Positions 7,734-14,396 are shown, counted from the first letter of the stretch. The stretch: DNA of 14,416 bases from JADKIH01 sp031427625 (GCA_031427625.1 JANPNV010000154.1:1-14416), one strand, 5' to 3'. Translations and numbers: made by a program. The notes: generated from the sequence alone by a model not told the origin.

Positions 7734-8812
7734 GTTGATGAGATTTGATGGCAGATTACTTCGCAGATTCTTTCTACGTCACTCTTTGCCAGATTATAAT
7801 ACAAAGGAAGGCAGGCCACTCTGCTACTGATATTTTCTGAAACAGGACAATCTTGTTTCGAATTAATATATGGTAATTTGTTTAACGAAGGATAAAAATA
7901 CCTTCTGATATTTATTCCGTTCTCAAACAACATTTCTTTTACAGCTAACATCTGTGCTTCTGATTCGAAGAGTACCGGAAAATAACCGTAATTAGGTTCA
8001 GTTCCAGTCAAAGCAACTGGAAATTTTAATCCCGAACTACTAAGTAGTTTCAAGTATTGACTATGAGTTACTTTACGATTTTGGATTATATCATTTATAT
8101 ACGGCATAACGGCAAGACCCATGGCAGCATGAAACTCCGAATTTTTTGCGTTGATGCCTTCAGAAAAATAATCATCATATACGTGACCAAACTGACGATA
8201 CAACATAACCTTTCTTGCAATGCTTTCATCCTTGCAAATAATCAGTCCGCCTTCAACCATATGAAATAGTTTTGTAGCGTGAAAGCTGCATGTAGAAATA
8301 TCACCGTAAGAGAGTAAGCTTTTATTTTTATAATTCACCCCAAATGCATGTGCGCCATCATAGATCACAGGTAAATTATGTTTTGCAGCGATGGCTTCAA
8401 TAGCTTCTGTGTCGCATGGATTTCCATACACATGCGTGAGCATAATTGCACGGGTAGATGAAGTTATCTTTTCCTCTAGGTTTGAAATATCAATATTAAA
8501 ATCGGTGTCGTTTATATCTGCAAATACAGGTGTGCACTTTTCCCACAGAATTGCATTGGTAGTTGCAACATAGGAAAATGGTGTAGTAATTACTTCACCG
8601 GAAATTCTGAATGCTTTCAATGCCATCTGTAAAACGATGGTTCCGTTGTTACAAATGAAAAGGTTGTTGTTGACAATAAGATGCTTTAATTTTTTCTCAA
8701 GCTCAACAAGCAGTTCGCCGTTATTTGTAATCCATCCCGAATCCCAGGCGCGACGTAAAATGGAAGTATATTCATCCCACGGCGGCAAAAAAGTTTTTGT
8801 AACCTGTATCAT
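7727..8812 (-). CDS. DegT/DnrJ/EryC1/StrS sugar aminotransferase (VioA/WecE-like)
   Basis: A 361-aa PLP-dependent aminotransferase of the nucleotide-sugar branch. It shows the WITNNG segment (27-32), CNNGT (54-58), ITTPFSYVATTNAI (75-88) that positions cofactor and substrate, YDGAHAFG (151-158) with D152 placed to contact the pyridine nitrogen, and SFHATK (176-181) with K181 as the Schiff-base lysine. The form of the segment KLFHMVEGG after the lysine is typical of enzymes that aminate dTDP-4-keto-6-deoxy-hexoses at C4 (VioA, WecE) rather than at C3, but I recognise this only by resemblance. The start overlaps the Wzt stop by four bases (ATGA). Together with the acyltransferase and WecF-like transferase it forms a plausible route from dTDP-4-keto-6-deoxyglucose to a transferred 4-acetamido sugar. 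The upstream enzymes RmlA and RmlB must be encoded elsewhere. Confidence 0.9.
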   Translation of the reverse strand: MIQVTKTFLPPWDEYTSILRRAWDSGWITNNGELLVELEKKLKHLIVNNNLFICNNGTIVLQMALKAFRISGEVITTPFSYVATTNAILWEKCTPVFADINDTDFNIDISNLEEKITSSTRAIMLTHVYGNPCDTEAIEAIAAKHNLPVIYDGAHAFGVNYKNKSLLSYGDISTCSFHATKLFHMVEGGLIICKDESIARKVMLYRQFGHVYDDYFSEGINAKNSEFHAAMGLAVMPYINDIIQNRKVTHSQYLKLLSSSGLKFPVALTGTEPNYGYFPVLFESEAQMLAVKEMLFENGINIRRYFYPSLNKLPYINSKQDCPVSENISSRVACLPLYYNLAKSDVERICEVICHQISSTC

Positions 8813-10065
8813 TTCAGGAAGGATGCTTTTAACAATGAATAATTTCCTTTACGTATCGGCTTGCCTGATTTCCAGTAATCGACGGGCATGATAGTGAACG
8901 TGGCCGCGTTTTCGACCAGGTCACATATACTGTCTTCTGTTGTATCTGCCGATGATGCAAATAAACGTACTGAATACATGCCGGGACGTAACATGACTTC
9001 GGGAATTTGTAGTTCGATTTGTTTTTCAGAAGCAAGGTAAGAAAAGTCGACGCCCATTTCATCAGAAACAAATGAAGCAGCTATTGAACCGGTTTCATCC
9101 ATAATTGCAATTGAGATAAGAAGCTGGGAAAAATTAAAAGAATCACCGGCAGTAAATCCAAGATTAATTTTTAATTCATCTCCGGAAAAAATTTCATTGA
9201 TAGGATGACCGTCTTTGTTTTTAAAATCTATGTCGGTAAACTTAAACAAGCCATTCCCTTTTCTGTCGGTACGATTATTCAGTGAATCTGCATTTGGCAC
9301 AGATGACTTCAGGTAATGTGAAATGGCCTCATTAATTTCTCCATGAAATGTCAGAGTACCTTTGTTAAGTACCATTCCTCGAGAACATAATGAAGCGATA
9401 GCTCCCATGTTGTGACTTACGAAAAGTACAGTACGTCCATCGTTCTTGCTAATGTCTTCCATTTTTCCAAGACACTTTCTCTGAAACTGCACATCGCCGA
9501 CAGCAAGCACTTCGTCGACAATAAGAATTTCCGGCTCCAGGTGTGCGGCAACAGCAAAGGCAAGTCTGACATACATACCGGAAGAATATCTTTTCACCGG
9601 AGTGTCGAGAAATTTTTCTACTTCGGAGAATGCCACGATCTCATCGAACTTGCGTACGATTTCTGAGCGACTCATTCCGAGGATAGATCCATTGAGGAAA
9701 ATATTTTCTCTTCCCGTAAGTTCTGGATGAAAACCGGTTCCGACTTCGAGGAGACTTGCTACTCTGCCTTCTATGACTGCCTGACCTTTTGTGGGAGTAA
9801 CAATTCTGCTGAGTATTTTCAGAAGTGTTGATTTACCGGCGCCATTTCTTCCGATGATTCCTAAACGTTCTCCTTGTTTGACATCAAAGGAAATATCATT
9901 CAATGCAACAAATTCTTCCTTCGATTTAAAATCGTCCTTTTTCTTAAAAATTGATTTAGTCTTTGCAGCAATAACATCACGAAGAGCTATGTAACGTTCC
10001 TGCTTCTGATGATGCAGAACGTAACTCTTACTGAGGTGATCAACAGATATAACCGTATTGTTCAT
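8809..10065 (-). CDS. wzt: ABC transporter ATPase for polysaccharide export, with carbohydrate-binding C-terminus
   Basis: A 418-aa Wzt/TagH-type ATPase that powers export of lipid-linked glycan across the cytoplasmic membrane. The nucleotide-binding domain has Walker A GRNGAGKST (72-80), the signature YSSGM (160-164) in place of LSGGQ as usual in this subgroup, Walker B ILIVDE (180-185), the D-loop region LAVGD (187-191) and switch histidine H218. An insert at about 30-55, rich in lysine, precedes the core as in other Wzt proteins. Residues about 270-418 form an extra beta-rich domain of the Wzt C-terminal type, which in E. coli O8/O9a binds the modified non-reducing end of the finished polymer. 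The gene follows the permease gene with no spacing. The combination supports ABC-dependent rather than Wzx/Wzy-dependent export. Confidence 0.92.
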   Translation of the reverse strand: MNNTVISVDHLSKSYVLHHQKQERYIALRDVIAAKTKSIFKKKDDFKSKEEFVALNDISFDVKQGERLGIIGRNGAGKSTLLKILSRIVTPTKGQAVIEGRVASLLEVGTGFHPELTGRENIFLNGSILGMSRSEIVRKFDEIVAFSEVEKFLDTPVKRYSSGMYVRLAFAVAAHLEPEILIVDEVLAVGDVQFQRKCLGKMEDISKNDGRTVLFVSHNMGAIASLCSRGMVLNKGTLTFHGEINEAISHYLKSSVPNADSLNNRTDRKGNGLFKFTDIDFKNKDGHPINEIFSGDELKINLGFTAGDSFNFSQLLISIAIMDETGSIAASFVSDEMGVDFSYLASEKQIELQIPEVMLRPGMYSVRLFASSADTTEDSICDLVENAATFTIMPVDYWKSGKPIRKGNYSLLKASFLK

Positions 10066-10908
10066 TTATATGATGTCGGCGAATGATTTTTCTGTTTTTC
10101 GAAAATAAGATATTCCGGCAAACAGAATGATGAAAGTAATGGCGATAGACAAAAGGAAACCGGGCATGTAAATAGATATACTTCCACCAAGGAGACACCA
10201 GCGGAAACCATCGATGACACCCACCATCGGATTTAGTGAGTAAATAAATTTAAGCGCCTGAGGAATTGAATTATTTGAATATATGTCAGCGCTGCTGAAA
10301 GCTACCGGTGAGAGATAAAGGCCGAACTGTACAATGAAAGGAATAACATAGCGGAAGTCACGGTACTTTACGTTGAGAGCTGCGATAAACAATCCTGCGC
10401 CGAGCGATATGATCAGTGCAAGTAGTAAAAACAAAGGAAGAAGAAATATTTTTTCATCAGGAACAAACCGGTAGCCAGCCATTATCACTGCTAATATGAT
10501 GAGGGAGATGGCAAAGTCGATGAGGCATACTATAACAGTACTTGCCGGAACAATCAATCGTGGGAAATAAATTTTCGTAAGTAAATTTGAATTTACGACT
10601 AATGAATTGGAAGCTTCGCTGAATGAGGAAGCAAAGAACTGCCAGGGAAGTGCGGCAGCAGAAACAAGTAGAAGCCGTGGAACACTTTCGGGTACGGATG
10701 ATTTGAATAACCAGCCGATGAAAGCCATTGCAAGAATTGTAAGCAAGGGTCTAAGCACGCTCCAGACGATACCAATAGCAGTTTGCTTATACCGTACGAG
10801 AACATCTCGCCATGCCAGAAAGAAAAAAAGCCCCCGGTAATTCCAGAGGTCTTTCCAATAGTTTTTATTTTGTGAGGCAGGACTGATGACGATGCGGTGG
10901 GCGTTCAT
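10066..10908 (-). CDS. wzm: ABC-2 permease for polysaccharide export
   Basis: A 280-aa integral membrane protein of the ABC-2 (Wzm/TagG/KpsM) type, the channel partner of the adjacent Wzt ATPase. An amphipathic N-terminal stretch with FLAWRDVLVRYKQT (30-43) and GIVWSVLRPLL (46-56) is the usual interface helix region, followed by about six hydrophobic segments at roughly 52-69, 78-95, 118-146, 154-178, 187-205 and 248-268. The YRDFRYVIPF segment (182-191) and the C-terminal KTEKSFADII match conserved positions in the family. Family length is about 260-280 aa, so it is complete. It begins 21 bases after the rny stop and opens the polysaccharide operon. I see no separate promoter in those 21 bases, so transcription must come from within or upstream of rny. 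Confidence 0.92.
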   Translation of the reverse strand: MNAHRIVISPASQNKNYWKDLWNYRGLFFFLAWRDVLVRYKQTAIGIVWSVLRPLLTILAMAFIGWLFKSSVPESVPRLLLVSAAALPWQFFASSFSEASNSLVVNSNLLTKIYFPRLIVPASTVIVCLIDFAISLIILAVIMAGYRFVPDEKIFLLPLFLLLALIISLGAGLFIAALNVKYRDFRYVIPFIVQFGLYLSPVAFSSADIYSNNSIPQALKFIYSLNPMVGVIDGFRWCLLGGSISIYMPGFLLSIAITFIILFAGISYFRKTEKSFADII

Positions 10909-10929
10909 CGATACGTTTTTCAGGAAAAT

Positions 10930-12495
10930 TTATTTTGCATAATTAACAGAACGTGTTTCGCGGATGACAGTCACTTTTACCTGTCCGGGATACGTCATTT
11001 CCGTTTGAATCTTATTGGCAATATCGAAGGAAAGAATTTCCGCTTGCTTGTCGGTGATCTTTTCACTTTGTACAATCACGCGTAACTCTCTTCCTGCCTG
11101 AATGGCAAATGTTTTATCGACACCGGGATAAGAAAGAGCGAGCGCTTCCATATCTTTCAGTCGTTTGATATACGATTCAACGACTTCGCGACGGGCACCC
11201 GGGCGCGCGCCGGAAATGGCATCGCATACCTGAACGATAGGAGAAATAATACTGTTCATTTCAATTTCGTCGTGGTGGGCGCCAATTGCATTACATACTT
11301 CAGCATTCTCTTTATACTTCTCGGCTAGTTTCATTCCGAGAATTGCATGAGGCAATTCTGGTTCGTCGTCAGGAACTTTTCCGATATCGTGTAAAAGTCC
11401 GGCGCGTTTAGCAAGCTTTACGTTGAGACCAAGTTCTGTAGCCATAATGGCGCAGAGGTTGGCTACTTCGCGAGAGTGTTGAAGAAGATTTTGTCCGTAA
11501 GAAGAGCGATACTTCATTCTTCCGACCATACGGATAAGTTCGGGAGCGAGACCGTGAATACCTAAATCGATTGTTGTCCTCTTCCCTACTTCGATGATTT
11601 CATCGTCGAGCTGACGTTTTACTTTGGCAACAACTTCTTCGATACGTGCCGGATGGATTCGTCCGTCGCTGACTAACTGATGCAGAGCGAGTCTGGCCAT
11701 TTCGCGGCGTATCGGATCGAAACCGGAGAGGATAATAGTTTCGGGCGTGTCATCAACAATTATTTCGACACCGGTGGCAGCTTCGAGGGCACGTATGTTA
11801 CGACCTTCCCGACCGATGATACGACCTTTTACTTCATCGTTTTCGATGTTGAATACAGTGACAGCATTTTCAACTGCATGCTCTGTGGCAACACGCTGTA
11901 TTGTTTGAATAACTATTTTCTTTGCTTCTTTATTGGCTGTAAGTTTTGCTTCTTCCATGATGTCTTTGATGTAAGACATGGCATCTGTTTTCGCCTCCGC
12001 TTTCAGTGCATCGACAAGTTGAGTCTTTGCCTGTTCGACGCTGAGACCACTTATTTTTTCGAGTTGCTCAACCTGACGTTGATGTTGTTTTCCAAGCTCT
12101 TCCTTTTTCCCTTCAATGATGTCGAGCTGATTTTTCAGATTTGCCTGAAGCGTTTCATATTCTTTCTCCTTGCGCTGTGTTTGTTCTATCTTCTGTGCAA
12201 GTGTTGTTTCTTTTTGTTTGATACGGTTTTCAGCGATGTTGATGTTTTTATCTTTTTCGTTGATGGCTTTTTCATGCTCAGATTTCAATTGCAGAAATTT
12301 CTCTTTTGCTTCGAGTATTCTGTTTTTCTTCATAACCTCTGCCTCAGATTCTGCTTCTCTGATGATAATTTTTGCCTTATCACCTGCAACAGCTTCCTTG
12401 GCCTTAAATGATTTCTTCACAAGTACCCAGGAAAGAAGGGCACCGATAATGAGGGAACCAAAGGCTGAAATGATTGTTATTAATTGTTGATCCAT
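10930..12495 (-). CDS. rny: Ribonuclease Y
   Basis: RNase Y, a membrane-anchored endoribonuclease that starts bulk mRNA decay, 521 aa (full length for the family). Order: one N-terminal membrane segment (about 4-26), a long charged coiled coil (about 30-200) rich in E, K and Q, a KH RNA-binding domain with GRIIGREGRN (224-233), and an HD metal-dependent phosphohydrolase domain with H340, the HD pair H369-D370 in LLHDIGK, and the GAHHDE segment (405-410). All catalytic residues are present. The start ATG follows an A-rich leader with no Shine-Dalgarno sequence. Upstream lie a palindrome and the 6S-like RNA, downstream the polysaccharide exporter. The coding sequence is clearly more G/C-rich than the glycosyltransferase block, as expected of a resident housekeeping gene. 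Confidence 0.97.
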   Translation of the reverse strand: MDQQLITIISAFGSLIIGALLSWVLVKKSFKAKEAVAGDKAKIIIREAESEAEVMKKNRILEAKEKFLQLKSEHEKAINEKDKNINIAENRIKQKETTLAQKIEQTQRKEKEYETLQANLKNQLDIIEGKKEELGKQHQRQVEQLEKISGLSVEQAKTQLVDALKAEAKTDAMSYIKDIMEEAKLTANKEAKKIVIQTIQRVATEHAVENAVTVFNIENDEVKGRIIGREGRNIRALEAATGVEIIVDDTPETIILSGFDPIRREMARLALHQLVSDGRIHPARIEEVVAKVKRQLDDEIIEVGKRTTIDLGIHGLAPELIRMVGRMKYRSSYGQNLLQHSREVANLCAIMATELGLNVKLAKRAGLLHDIGKVPDDEPELPHAILGMKLAEKYKENAEVCNAIGAHHDEIEMNSIISPIVQVCDAISGARPGARREVVESYIKRLKDMEALALSYPGVDKTFAIQAGRELRVIVQSEKITDKQAEILSFDIANKIQTEMTYPGQVKVTVIRETRSVNYAK

Positions 12496-12567
12496 ATTAT
12501 TTTTTGGATAGGATGGTTAGTAATCGTTGACTGTCGCACGCAATGCGAAAAACATTCAACCCTGGCA

Positions 12568-12588
12568 TATTGACCTTCAAGGTCAATA
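12568..12588. promoter_or_regulatory. 21-base perfect palindrome upstream of rny
   Basis: Two 10-base arms, TATTGACCTT and its exact complement, flank a single central base. The centre lies about 83 bases upstream of the rny start and a few bases beyond the U-run that ends the 6S-like RNA. Neither strand has a T-run directly after the palindrome, so it is a poor intrinsic terminator. A binding site for a dimeric regulator acting on rny, or an RNA hairpin in the rny leader or at the 3' end of the small RNA, are the main options. Function is unproven. Confidence 0.5.
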
Positions 12589-12590
12589 CA

Positions 12591-12785
12591 ATAAAAAACC
12601 CGCACTAGTTCCGTGACTTTTTAAACCCATAAGTCATGGGTGGATCGGCCTGACCATTTTGGTTTCTGCTGTTGCCTTTACAGGATCATCTTGCGACGAT
12701 TGCAGCCTGCCATTGTAATCATTGAGCTCGGCTCCAATGGTATCGAAGTGTTGAGTTTAATAGTGAATCGGAACTAATGCGGGAA
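12591..12785 (-). ncRNA. ssrS: 6S RNA (RNA polymerase-binding regulatory RNA)
   Basis: A 6S-type rod with an open centre can be folded on the minus strand. The ends pair in a 15-base stem: 12769-12783 with 12599-12613, uninterrupted with one G-U pair. An asymmetric single-stranded middle follows (about 12742-12768 opposite 12614-12652), and its 3' strand contains a small hairpin at 12626-12640 (arms CCCAT/ATGGG). An inner stem pairs 12734-12741 with 12653-12662. The apical arm at 12681-12709 has CAGG/CCTG pairs and a 6-bp stem closed by a GCAA tetraloop. A U-run directly follows the closing stem. 6S RNA mimics an open promoter and binds housekeeping RNA polymerase. Its place beside zapA recalls ssrS next to zapA in enterobacteria, and I recall 6S RNA in this position in Bacteroidota. 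The exact ends are estimates. No covariance search was run. Confidence 0.8.
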
Positions 12786-12801
12786 ATGCATTAATAAGAT
12801 C

Positions 12802-12838
12802 CAGATTTTATGAACGGATTTCTCCGGAAATAAATCTG
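12802..12838 (-). repeat. Stem-loop between zapA and the 6S-like RNA
   Basis: Outer arms CAGATTT and AAATCTG are 7 bases long. They enclose a second possible stem (ATTTC/GAAAT) with a CGGA loop. It begins about 30 bases after the zapA stop codon. It lacks a strong T-run on the minus strand, so I see it as a possible mRNA 3'-end structure or processing site, not a standard terminator. Confidence 0.35.
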
Positions 12839-12866
12839 AAAACTTTTAATTCAAAGAACGTTTACC

Positions 12867-13178
12867 TTAATGGGACGAATTTTCTTTCTCAAAATACTCG
12901 TCTAGCAGAAGATTAAGGTACGAAATATTTTCGTCCGTTTCCTTTTTTGTCTGTTCGCCGGTATTTTGTTTTGCACCCATTGCCTCACTGGCAAATTGCA
13001 AAGCACACATTGCAAGAAGATCCTGCTTATCCTTTACTGAATAGTTATCTTCAAAATCCTTGATGCGCTTATTGATATTTTCAGCGGCACGCATAACCTT
13101 ATCTTCCTCTTCCTTAGTAACTCTGAGGGGATAGTTGCGATTCGCAATGGATACTTTAACAGATAGTAATTCTCCCAT
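12867..13178 (-). CDS. zapA: Cell division protein ZapA
   Basis: ZapA, a small protein that binds FtsZ filaments and promotes Z-ring bundling at midcell. The N-terminal globular head has the family pattern VKVSIANRNYPLRV (7-20), followed by KEEEDKVMRAAENINKRI, and then a helix with LLAMCALQFASEAM (54-67) leading to a coiled-coil tail for dimer/tetramer formation. I chose the ATG at 13178 (103 aa), which places the usual short leader before the first beta strand. A GTG at 13193 would add five residues (M-N-H-P-A) and leave a 3-base gap to the upstream stop; it cannot be excluded. The acidic C-terminus (DEYFEKEN) is common in this phylum. It is probably co-transcribed with the coiled-coil gene upstream, and the 6S-like RNA follows. 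Confidence 0.9.
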   Translation of the reverse strand: MGELLSVKVSIANRNYPLRVTKEEEDKVMRAAENINKRIKDFEDNYSVKDKQDLLAMCALQFASEAMGAKQNTGEQTKKETDENISYLNLLLDEYFEKENSSH

Positions 13179-13196
13179 AGCCGGGTGATTCACAAT

Positions 13197-13499
13197 TTAA
13201 GATTTATGTTCGATCATGGATACATTCTTGTCGATTTCAAGAATAATATCGCTGATTTTTCTTTTCATGTTTGTAATTGACTGACGGGATGATGACTTCT
13301 CTATGTCTTTCAGATTCTTATACCCCTCTTCCATCCGCTGAATCCTTTCCTTTTCTTCCTTCAACTGCATCATTACCTGACGCTTATCAGCAACTAACTT
13401 TTTGTTAACTTTCACTAACTCCTCATGCAAATGTATCAATTTCTGAATCCTCTCTTCGAGAGCGGAGAAACTAACTTTTATGTCCTTATTTTCAGACAT
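13197..13499 (-). CDS. Small coiled-coil protein upstream of zapA
   Basis: A 100-aa, highly charged, almost entirely helical protein. Residues about 13-70 show heptad-like spacing of hydrophobic residues (LEERIQKLIHLHEELVKVN) and many K and E, typical of a coiled coil. A break at about 69-74 (SSSRQS) is followed by a second helix (KRKISDIILEIDKNVSMIE). No enzyme motif, membrane segment or signal peptide is visible. In many Bacteroidota genomes a small coiled-coil gene occupies this place before zapA, often after pheT, though pheT is not in this window. By position and shape it resembles ZapB, the coiled-coil partner that ZapA recruits in gammaproteobacteria, but I see no sequence proof of homology. 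The ATG at 13499 has no Shine-Dalgarno sequence. Function inferred only: division or Z-ring organisation. Confidence 0.8.
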   Translation of the reverse strand: MSENKDIKVSFSALEERIQKLIHLHEELVKVNKKLVADKRQVMMQLKEEKERIQRMEEGYKNLKDIEKSSSRQSITNMKRKISDIILEIDKNVSMIEHKS

Positions 13500-13718
13500 G
13501 ATGCTGCATTTTGTGGTTCTAAATTACTCTGCAATTAACGAAATATATCTGAATTATTACATAAATTATGAACAGGCAGTGTTCACAAAGTGAGGGGGTT
13601 GCGGAAAGGAATATTGAAGAATAATAAATGAATAATTACAAAAGACAAAAAAAGTAAATGTTTCAGCTCCAACCATCTTCAATCTTCCTTCTTACTTAAT
13701 TATTACTTTTGGCGCCAC
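13500..13718. promoter_or_regulatory. Divergent intergenic region between the coiled-coil gene and lolD
   Basis: 219 A/T-rich bases with start codons pointing outward on both sides, so it must hold promoters for both directions. On the minus strand, TATATTTC (13540-13547) is one base from the Bacteroidota -7 element TAnnTTTG, but a TTG at the -33 position is not visible. TGAACA-N5-TGTTCA (13569-13585) is a perfect 6+6 dyad that could be an operator. The left arm of the lolD-flanking inverted repeat lies at 13675-13695. No small open frame or RNA gene is convincing here. Confidence 0.4.
13675..13695. repeat. Left arm of the 21-base inverted repeat around lolD
   Basis: This 21-base purine/pyrimidine-biased sequence is the exact reverse complement of 14369-14389. 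It lies 23 bases upstream of the lolD start codon, between the divergent promoter region and the gene. The match stops abruptly on both sides, apart from weak A/T similarity. It is probably one copy of a dispersed intergenic repeat. Confidence 0.8.
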
Positions 13719-14372
13719 ATGATCCAAGCAATCGGAATATTTAAGTCATATGATTCACTTCAGGTACTGAAGGGAATTGATCTGGAAATCAGAACGGGAG
13801 AGGTCGTCTCTATTGTTGGGGCTTCGGGTGCGGGGAAAAGTACGCTTTTGCACATTCTGGGCACTCTCGATAGTCCTGATAAGGGCAAAATTATTATTGA
13901 TGATGTAGATATTACATCACTCAGTTCCAAAAGACTATCACAGTTCAGGAATAGTAAAATCGGTTTCGTTTTTCAATCACATCACCTGCTGCCCGAATTT
14001 TCTGCGCTGGAAAATGTAATGATGCCCGCTCTCATCGGCGGCGAATCTAAATTGTCTGCCGAAAAAAAATCGCTGGAGCTTTTAGATAAACTCGGACTCA
14101 GTAACCGTATCGATCACAGACCTTCCGAATTAAGCGGTGGTGAACAACAACGTGTGGCTGTCGCCAGGGCGCTCATCAACAACCCCTCTGCCGTATTCGC
14201 CGACGAACCGTCCGGAAATCTTGACTCAGAATCGGCACGCACACTGCATGAACTCTTTTTTGAACTTCGAACATTACTCAATCAGACTTTCGTCATCGTC
14301 ACGCACAATGAAAAACTGGCAGACATGGCCGATCGGAAACTGGTTATGAAGGATGGAACTCTTATTAGGTAA
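13719..14372 (+). CDS. lolD: LolD-type ABC transporter ATPase
   Basis: A 217-aa, single-domain ATPase of the LolD/MacB/FtsE class. Seen: Walker A GASGAGKST (34-42), Q-loop Q86 in FVFQSHHLLPEF, signature LSGGEQQR (138-145), Walker B AVFADE (158-163) with catalytic E163, D-loop SGNLD (165-169) and switch histidine H196 in VTHN. The HHLLPEFSALENV segment is typical of LolD, which with LolC/LolE frees lipoproteins from the inner membrane for LolA-dependent transport to the outer membrane. No lolC/lolE gene is adjacent; in Bacteroidota lolD is often encoded separately. Other close relatives (FtsE, MacB-type) are possible, hence moderate certainty on the name. It is the only plus-strand gene here and is bracketed by an inverted repeat whose right arm includes its stop codon. 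The leader shows no Shine-Dalgarno sequence. Confidence 0.85.
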   Translation: MIQAIGIFKSYDSLQVLKGIDLEIRTGEVVSIVGASGAGKSTLLHILGTLDSPDKGKIIIDDVDITSLSSKRLSQFRNSKIGFVFQSHHLLPEFSALENVMMPALIGGESKLSAEKKSLELLDKLGLSNRIDHRPSELSGGEQQRVAVARALINNPSAVFADEPSGNLDSESARTLHELFFELRTLLNQTFVIVTHNEKLADMADRKLVMKDGTLIR

Positions 14373-14389
14373 GAAGGAAGATTGAAGAT
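14369..14389. repeat. Right arm of the 21-base inverted repeat, overlapping the lolD stop
   Basis: Exact reverse complement of 13675-13695. It begins at the last base of the final arginine codon, supplies the TAA stop (14370-14372) and continues into the 3' flank. The sequence is followed by a purine-rich run that leads into a short tandem repeat. Confidence 0.8.
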
Positions 14390-14396
14390 TCAAGAG

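Noticed and set aside
11680..12411. Long open frame on the plus strand (about 243 codons) opposite rny
   Set aside because: It is rich in F, C and L because it is the complement of the K/E-rich coiled coil of RNase Y. It has no domain pattern, and the minus-strand gene is unmistakable.
12170..12490. Second plus-strand open frame antisense to the start of rny
   Set aside because: Low-complexity complement of the coiled-coil and membrane-segment codons.
12568..12588. Palindrome as an intrinsic terminator
   Set aside because: No T-run follows directly on either strand, and only one base separates the arms. The T-run on the minus strand lies before it, at the end of the 6S-like RNA.
13719..14372. 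lolD as an invertible DNA cassette
   Set aside because: No recombinase gene is near, the arms lack a recognised recombinase site, and inversion would separate the gene from its promoter without a visible alternative.
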